Assembly (NCBI GenBank): GCA_963991775.1
Contig: CAXDRM010000060.1
Coordinates: forward strand, 1-8,658
DNA from: CAXDRM01 sp963991775
GTDB lineage: Bacteria > Pseudomonadota > Alphaproteobacteria > Rickettsiales > JABIRX01
Direction: 5' to 3'
Length of the DNA: 8,658 bases
Of this stretch, positions 5,789 through 8,658 are shown piece by piece (position 1 is the stretch's first letter; each line of letters starts with the position of its first letter). A program made the translations under genes and the position numbers. Below the pieces are notes generated by a model that was given only the letters and a program-made list of their open reading frames with translations, was not told where the DNA came from and searched no databases.

Positions 5789-6013
5789 ATGTCAAATCCT
5801 AGAATCAACGTTACCTTAGATTTAAAAACATATGAGAAGCTCAAATTGATTTCTGCCCAAGAAAATATTTCTATTTCTTCCTTGGCTAAACAATCTATAG
5901 ATTTGCTTTTAAACAGAAAAGAAGATCTTTATCTAGCAGATCTTGCTGATAATAGAGCTAAAAATAGTAAAAGATCTGAATATCTTTCTCATGAAAATGT
6001 CTGGGATGTATAA
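5789..6013 (+). CDS. Ribbon-helix-helix antitoxin of a RelE-type toxin-antitoxin pair
   Basis: A 74-aa protein that should neutralise the toxin encoded directly after it and repress the shared promoter. Residues 4-11 (P-R-I-N-V-T-L-D) look like the DNA-contacting beta strand of a ribbon-helix-helix fold, followed by helices at about 13-25 and 30-42 with the usual S-I-S-S-L-A-K connection. Residues 43-74 are polar and likely disordered until bound to the toxin, ending S-H-E-N-V-W-D-V; an S-H-x-x-V-W ending is common in antitoxins partnered with RelE/ParE toxins. The ATG at 5789 lies about 25 nt after the predicted transcription start and has no strong ribosome site. The gene overlaps the toxin start by 8 nt, consistent with translational coupling. 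Confidence 0.85.
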   Translation: MSNPRINVTLDLKTYEKLKLISAQENISISSLAKQSIDLLLNRKEDLYLADLADNRAKNSKRSEYLSHENVWDV

Positions 6014-6257
6014 ATTACGTTATTCTCCTCAGATTCCTAAAGACATAAAAAAACTCTCACAATCGGATGCTAAAGCAATAAAACTAGCTATAGAGGCTAA
6101 ATTAACTGTTGATCCAATCGAATTTGGCAAACCCTTAAGATACAGTTTAAAAGGCATGAGAAGGTTAAGAGTTGGGAGCTATAGAGTTGTTTATAACATT
6201 ATACAAGATACTGTATATATTGAAGCAATTTCACATCGTAAGGCTATTTATAAATAG
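6006..6257 (+). CDS. RelE/ParE-superfamily toxin
   Basis: An 83-aa basic protein of the RelE/ParE fold, probably a ribosome-dependent mRNA endonuclease that inhibits translation when the antitoxin is lost. The hallmark C-terminal half is present: R52-R53-L-R55, then V-G-S-Y-R-V-V-Y (56-63), and a final H77-R78 with Y82, which are candidate catalytic or RNA-binding residues. The N-terminal part has the expected two-helix hairpin (about 12-34) and the D-P-I-E-F-G-K-P-L turn. I chose the ATG at 6006, which overlaps the antitoxin stop codon and gives the usual Met-Tyr-Lys-Leu beginning and family length. An upstream ATG at 5997 would add three residues, and a much earlier in-frame ATG at 5943 would add a tail unlike the family. 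All key residues look intact, so the pair may be active. Confidence 0.85.
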   Translation: MYKLRYSPQIPKDIKKLSQSDAKAIKLAIEAKLTVDPIEFGKPLRYSLKGMRRLRVGSYRVVYNIIQDTVYIEAISHRKAIYK

Positions 6258-6267
6258 CCCTTATTTA
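6239..6267 (+). terminator. Palindromic terminator overlapping the toxin stop codon
   Basis: The perfect 18-bp palindrome GGCTATTTATAAATAGCC (6242-6259) includes the last toxin codons and the TAG stop. The stem extends with TAAGG and CCTTA around one bulged C, followed by TTTATCT. It is the best intrinsic terminator candidate for the toxin-antitoxin operon, though it has few GC pairs and an interrupted T run. Confidence 0.5.
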
Positions 6268-6353
6268 TCTCCTATACTGTTCCCAAAAAAGCTTTAAGAA
6301 AATCAAAAAGTAGGGCGAAGATCTTGCTATTATGTTAAATATTTGCTTTGATA

Positions 6354-7844
6354 TTAATCGTCTTTCCAACCAATCTTTTTTAAGAAATCATCATAACCGC
6401 CTTCAAAGATAAAGGTTTTATTATCATCAAAGATAATGAGCTTATTAGCTATTTCTCTAAGAAAATACTCATCATGTGTAACCATTAATACTGCACCTTC
6501 AAATTCTTTAATAGCCTTGGCTAGTGACTCACAAGAATCCATATCTAAATGGTTTGTTGGTTCATCTAAAAATAATAAATTTGCAGGTTTCAGTAAAATT
6601 TTACCAAGCAATACTCTACTTTTTTCACCACCAGACAATACAGAAATTGGCTTGTTTGATAAACTACCAGAAAACATCATATTACCACAAACGCGTCGCA
6701 CATTTGTCTGATTCATCTCAGGTACAGAATTTTGCATTTCCTGATAGATACTTAATTTTTCGTCCAAACGATCAATATTCATTTGCCCAAAATAGCCTAT
6801 CTTGGTTTTTTCATGAGTTTTAACGCTACCTGATAAAGCTTTTAATTCTCCAATTAATAGTTTGAGTAGAGTAGATTTACCTTTACCATTTTTACCAATT
6901 ATACAAATTTTATCTTCTCGACTTACTTTGAAAGATAATCTATCAATTAAAATATCTTCTTTGTTATAACCAAAGTTTAAATTGTTAACCTCAAGCAAAT
7001 TTTCTTTGCTAGAATATTCCTCATAATTAAAGTTGAAATCTAGATTCTCAATTTGCTCCAATTTTTCTTTGCTCCCTTGTTTTTCAAGCATCTTCATTTT
7101 TGATTGTGCACGAGTCGCCATGCTCGCTTTAGCTTTAAAACGATTAATCCATTCCTGAGTTTTCTCTCTTTGCTTATCTTCATTAATACGAGTTTGCTCA
7201 TAAATTGCTTCTTCTGCTGCTATTTTCTCACGCACATTTTCTGTGTTGCCAGGCAGCTTTCTAAAGTTTTTACGATGAATAATTAAAGTATGGCTAATTA
7301 CACTATCCATAAAACTGCGATCATGCGTAATTAAAATTAGCTCGCCATTCCAATCTTGTAGAAATTTTTTGAGCCAATTTATAGAATGAATATCTAAATA
7401 ATTTGTCGGTTCATCAAGTAGTAACATATCAGGCTCATCTAATAGTAATTTAGCTAGATTAATTTTGACCTGATAGCCTCCTGAAAACTCACTTGGATCT
7501 TTTTGTAGTTCTTCATATGAAAAACCCAGACCCATTAAAATCATTTCTCCTTTCCAACCTTCATATTCACGATCTCCTGATAAAACACTACAAACTTCAT
7601 CAATCACAGTTTTATGACTGAAGGTAATATGCTGTGCCAAATGACCAATTCTATAGCTTTTAGGTAGTACCACCTCTCCTTCATCTGGTTGTAACTGACC
7701 TAGAATCAATTTTAAAAAAGTACTTTTACCACTACCATTTCTACCAATTAAACCAATTTTTTCACGACGACTTACATTCAGATTCACATCTGTGAAAATA
7801 ATTTGACCAGCAAAAGAAATTTCTAAGTTATTAATTTTGATCAT
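6354..7844 (-). CDS. ABC-F family ATPase (ribosome-associated)
   Basis: A 496-aa protein with two ABC ATPase domains and no membrane segments, the ABC-F layout. Such proteins act on the ribosomal E site to adjust translation or relieve stalling; some confer antibiotic resistance, but nothing here shows that. Domain 1: Walker A G-R-N-G-S-G-K-S (34-41), signature F-S-G-G-Y-Q (120-125), Walker B L-L-L-D-E-P (141-146), switch H174. The charged interdomain linker (about 200-265) contains R-F-K-A-K-A and Q-S-K-M-K, typical of the family. Domain 2: Walker A G-K-N-G-K-G-K-S (317-324), signature L-S-G-G-E (403-407), Walker B L-F-L-D-E-P (424-429), H457. I start at ATG 7844 (M-I-K-I-N-N-L), where ABC domains normally begin; a TTG at 7880 would add 12 residues unlike the family. 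It lies 80 bp after the NYN gene on the same strand. Subfamily not assigned. Confidence 0.9.
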   Translation of the reverse strand: MIKINNLEISFAGQIIFTDVNLNVSRREKIGLIGRNGSGKSTFLKLILGQLQPDEGEVVLPKSYRIGHLAQHITFSHKTVIDEVCSVLSGDREYEGWKGEMILMGLGFSYEELQKDPSEFSGGYQVKINLAKLLLDEPDMLLLDEPTNYLDIHSINWLKKFLQDWNGELILITHDRSFMDSVISHTLIIHRKNFRKLPGNTENVREKIAAEEAIYEQTRINEDKQREKTQEWINRFKAKASMATRAQSKMKMLEKQGSKEKLEQIENLDFNFNYEEYSSKENLLEVNNLNFGYNKEDILIDRLSFKVSREDKICIIGKNGKGKSTLLKLLIGELKALSGSVKTHEKTKIGYFGQMNIDRLDEKLSIYQEMQNSVPEMNQTNVRRVCGNMMFSGSLSNKPISVLSGGEKSRVLLGKILLKPANLLFLDEPTNHLDMDSCESLAKAIKEFEGAVLMVTHDEYFLREIANKLIIFDDNKTFIFEGGYDDFLKKIGWKDD

Positions 7845-7901
7845 AGGAAGCTTTTTAATTTGGACTGCCTTGTGCCACAATTACCTACAAAAGTAAAGTA
7901 T

Positions 7902-7917
7902 CCTATCAGCTAATAGG
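7902..7917 (-). terminator. Weak stem-loop after the NYN gene
   Basis: CCTAT and ATAGG pair around a 6-nt centre, 7 bp downstream of the NYN stop codon, and a T-rich but interrupted run (ATACTTTACTTTTG on the minus strand) follows. It could attenuate transcription from the NYN gene into the ABC-F gene. I see no convincing separate promoter for the ABC-F gene in the 80-bp gap, so partial read-through is plausible. Confidence 0.3.
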
Positions 7918-7924
7918 CATAAGA

Positions 7925-8410
7925 TTATTTTTGCTTACGTAGCAATAAATCTTCAGCTATGGGATAAAATTTATCTGCAGCATTTATAAGTGAATTTGCT
8001 GTTAGATCTGCTACACCATAAATTTCACTAGAAACATTATGGCTACGTTTTATTTTGTTAATTAATAAATCAAAATCACCATCGCCTGAGGCTAAAATAA
8101 CCACATCCGATTTTGCAGCATAATCCATAACATCAATAGCAATACCTACATCCCAATCTCCTTTTGCAGAGCCATCTTTTCTGCTGATAAAAGATTTTAA
8201 TTTTACCTCGAAACCAATAGCTCGCAAAATATTTTGGAATTGATTTTGTTTATCATTATTGCGATATGTAGCATAAGCAATGGCAGTTACTACTTCTCTG
8301 TTTTGAGTAATCTTTGCCCAAAATTTATTGTAATCAAAATTACAATTATACTTTTCTTTCGTTGTATAATAGATGTTTTGCACATCAACAAAAATGGATA
8401 TTTTTTCCAT
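7925..8410 (-). CDS. NYN-domain protein (LabA/DUF88-like putative RNase)
   Basis: A 161-aa single-domain protein of the NYN family, PIN-like nucleases that coordinate a metal ion and are thought to process RNA. Acidic landmarks are in place: D9 in I-F-V-D-V-Q-N with N12; D85 and D87 in K-G-D-W-D-V-G-I-A-I-D with D93; and D110 and D112 in the S-G-D-G-D-F motif (108-113). These resemble the metal cluster of LabA-like proteins. The domain fills the whole protein; no signal peptide, membrane segment or OST-HTH/LOTUS domain is present. Substrate and biological role are unknown. The ATG at 8410 precedes the first beta strand directly, as expected. Its promoter appears to share a -35 element with the divergent gene starting at 8518, and the ABC-F gene follows 80 bp downstream. 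Confidence 0.82.
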   Translation of the reverse strand: MEKISIFVDVQNIYYTTKEKYNCNFDYNKFWAKITQNREVVTAIAYATYRNNDKQNQFQNILRAIGFEVKLKSFISRKDGSAKGDWDVGIAIDVMDYAAKSDVVILASGDGDFDLLINKIKRSHNVSSEIYGVADLTANSLINAADKFYPIAEDLLLRKQK

Positions 8411-8431
8411 AGCAATTACTTGGTTATCACT

Positions 8432-8459
8432 TCTATATAATTAAGACACAGAGTTGCAA
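8432..8459 (-). promoter_or_regulatory. Candidate promoter of the NYN gene
   Basis: On the minus strand TTGCAA (8459-8454, 4 of 6) and TATAGA (8437-8432, 4 of 6) are 16 bp apart. The start would be near 8425 and the leader about 15 nt. The -35 hexamer is self-complementary and is also used by the divergent promoter. Confidence 0.35.
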
Positions 8460-8481
8460 CATATCTTAAATTTGGTATAAT
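8454..8481 (+). promoter_or_regulatory. Extended -10 promoter of the right-edge gene
   Basis: TTGCAA (8454-8459, 4 of 6) and a perfect TATAAT (8476-8481) are separated by 16 bp, and TGG directly before the hexamer makes an extended -10. The start would be near 8488, about 30 nt before the ATG at 8518. Confidence 0.6.
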
Positions 8482-8517
8482 GTAATTAAATAGTCATTAT
8501 AAATTTTATTAGAGAAT

Positions 8518-8658
8518 ATGGATTTTATTTACTCAGACGCAGAAGATTGTTTTGAAATGGAAAATTATTTTTTTACAAAAATTGCTTCAAAAGAAAAACT
8601 AATTAAGCTAAGGGAGTTTGTTATAAAAGAGGTTGAAGAATATTTTCCAAAAACAGAA
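8518..8658 (+). CDS. Unrecognised protein, 5' part
   Basis: An open frame of 47 codons from ATG 8518 to the window edge without a stop. The start is supported by the strong upstream promoter, and AGAG at 8511-8514 may serve as a short-spaced ribosome site. The visible product begins M-D-F-I-Y-S-D-A-E-D-C and is acidic then lysine- and glutamate-rich, with a likely amphipathic helix from about residue 24 to 42. There is no signal peptide or membrane segment. I do not recognise the family. It is divergent from the NYN gene. Confidence 0.6.
   Translation, partial: MDFIYSDAEDCFEMENYFFTKIASKEKLIKLREFVIKEVEEYFPKTE

Noticed and set aside
5943..6005. N-terminal extension of the toxin beginning at ATG 5943
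   Set aside because: It would overlap most of the antitoxin C terminus in another frame and add 21 residues absent from RelE-type toxins; the start at 6006 gives the normal length.
5920..6325. Repeated AGATCTTGC sequences in the antitoxin gene (about 5939) and downstream of the toxin (about 6320)
   Set aside because: The shared string is 9-10 bp and flanking sequence differs, so it is likely chance rather than attachment sites or target duplications.
6436..6823. Two overlapping plus-strand frames within the ABC-F gene
   Set aside because: Both are antisense shadows of the conserved second ATPase domain with no recognisable product.
7870..7880. TTGTGCCACAA palindrome upstream of the ABC-F gene as an operator
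   Set aside because: It is short, stands alone, and has no clear promoter next to it; too weak to call as a regulatory site.
8234..8440. Plus-strand frame of 68 codons with hydrophobic stretches opposite the NYN gene
   Set aside because: Hydrophobicity arises from the antisense of Lys/Asn/Asp-rich codons; it has no promoter and runs through the divergent promoter region.
1..8658. CRISPR array, tRNA or rRNA genes, or a complete insertion sequence
   Set aside because: No regularly spaced repeats, no cloverleaf-like or rRNA-like segments, and no transposase reading frame are visible on either strand.

Overview
The window is AT-rich (roughly one third G+C by eye) and bacterial. The most informative marker is the isocitrate dehydrogenase. 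It is the long form (479 aa, with about 140 residues after the catalytic core) that is typical of alphaproteobacteria, Rickettsiales in particular, and of Thermus. Low G+C, weak Shine-Dalgarno sequences, and accessory genes (toxin-antitoxin pair, AAA/DUF4143 ATPase) suggest a host-associated low-GC alphaproteobacterium. This taxonomic reading is an inference.

Layout. 1-216 (+) is the 3' end of a DUF393 (DCC-family) gene. 302-1516 (+) is a COG0523 (CobW/ZigA/YciC-like) GTPase. Its promoter, TTTACA-N17-TATAAA, is covered by a near-consensus Zur operator, so it is probably a zinc-starvation-induced metallochaperone. Tail to tail with it, only 7 nt away, is isocitrate dehydrogenase (1524-2963, -). 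Upstream of that on the minus strand are an AAA/DUF4143 ATPase (3064-4194) with its own strong promoter, then an O-acetylhomoserine sulfhydrylase (4313-5578). A 210-bp divergent intergenic region separates the latter from a plus-strand toxin-antitoxin pair (RHH antitoxin 5789-6013, RelE-like toxin 6006-6257). A palindromic terminator overlaps the toxin stop codon. Convergent with the pair is an ABC-F ATPase (6354-7844, -), preceded by a NYN-domain (LabA/DUF88-like) protein (7925-8410, -). At the right edge an unrecognised plus-strand gene starts at 8518 and runs out of the window. Its promoter and that of the NYN gene appear to share one self-complementary -35 hexamer.

How the genes work together. 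This is not one pathway. There are two housekeeping metabolic enzymes (TCA cycle; sulfur assimilation into homocysteine), a zinc-homeostasis gene, a ribosome-associated ATPase and a putative RNA-processing protein, with two accessory modules placed between them. No clearly undescribed multi-gene system is visible. The most informative observations are regulatory: the Zur box, the twin motif upstream of the AAA gene, the operator-like elements at the toxin-antitoxin promoter, and the shared -35 element. One protein-level oddity is an Asp-Ile pair in the isocitrate dehydrogenase coenzyme loop that argues for NAD+ rather than NADP+.
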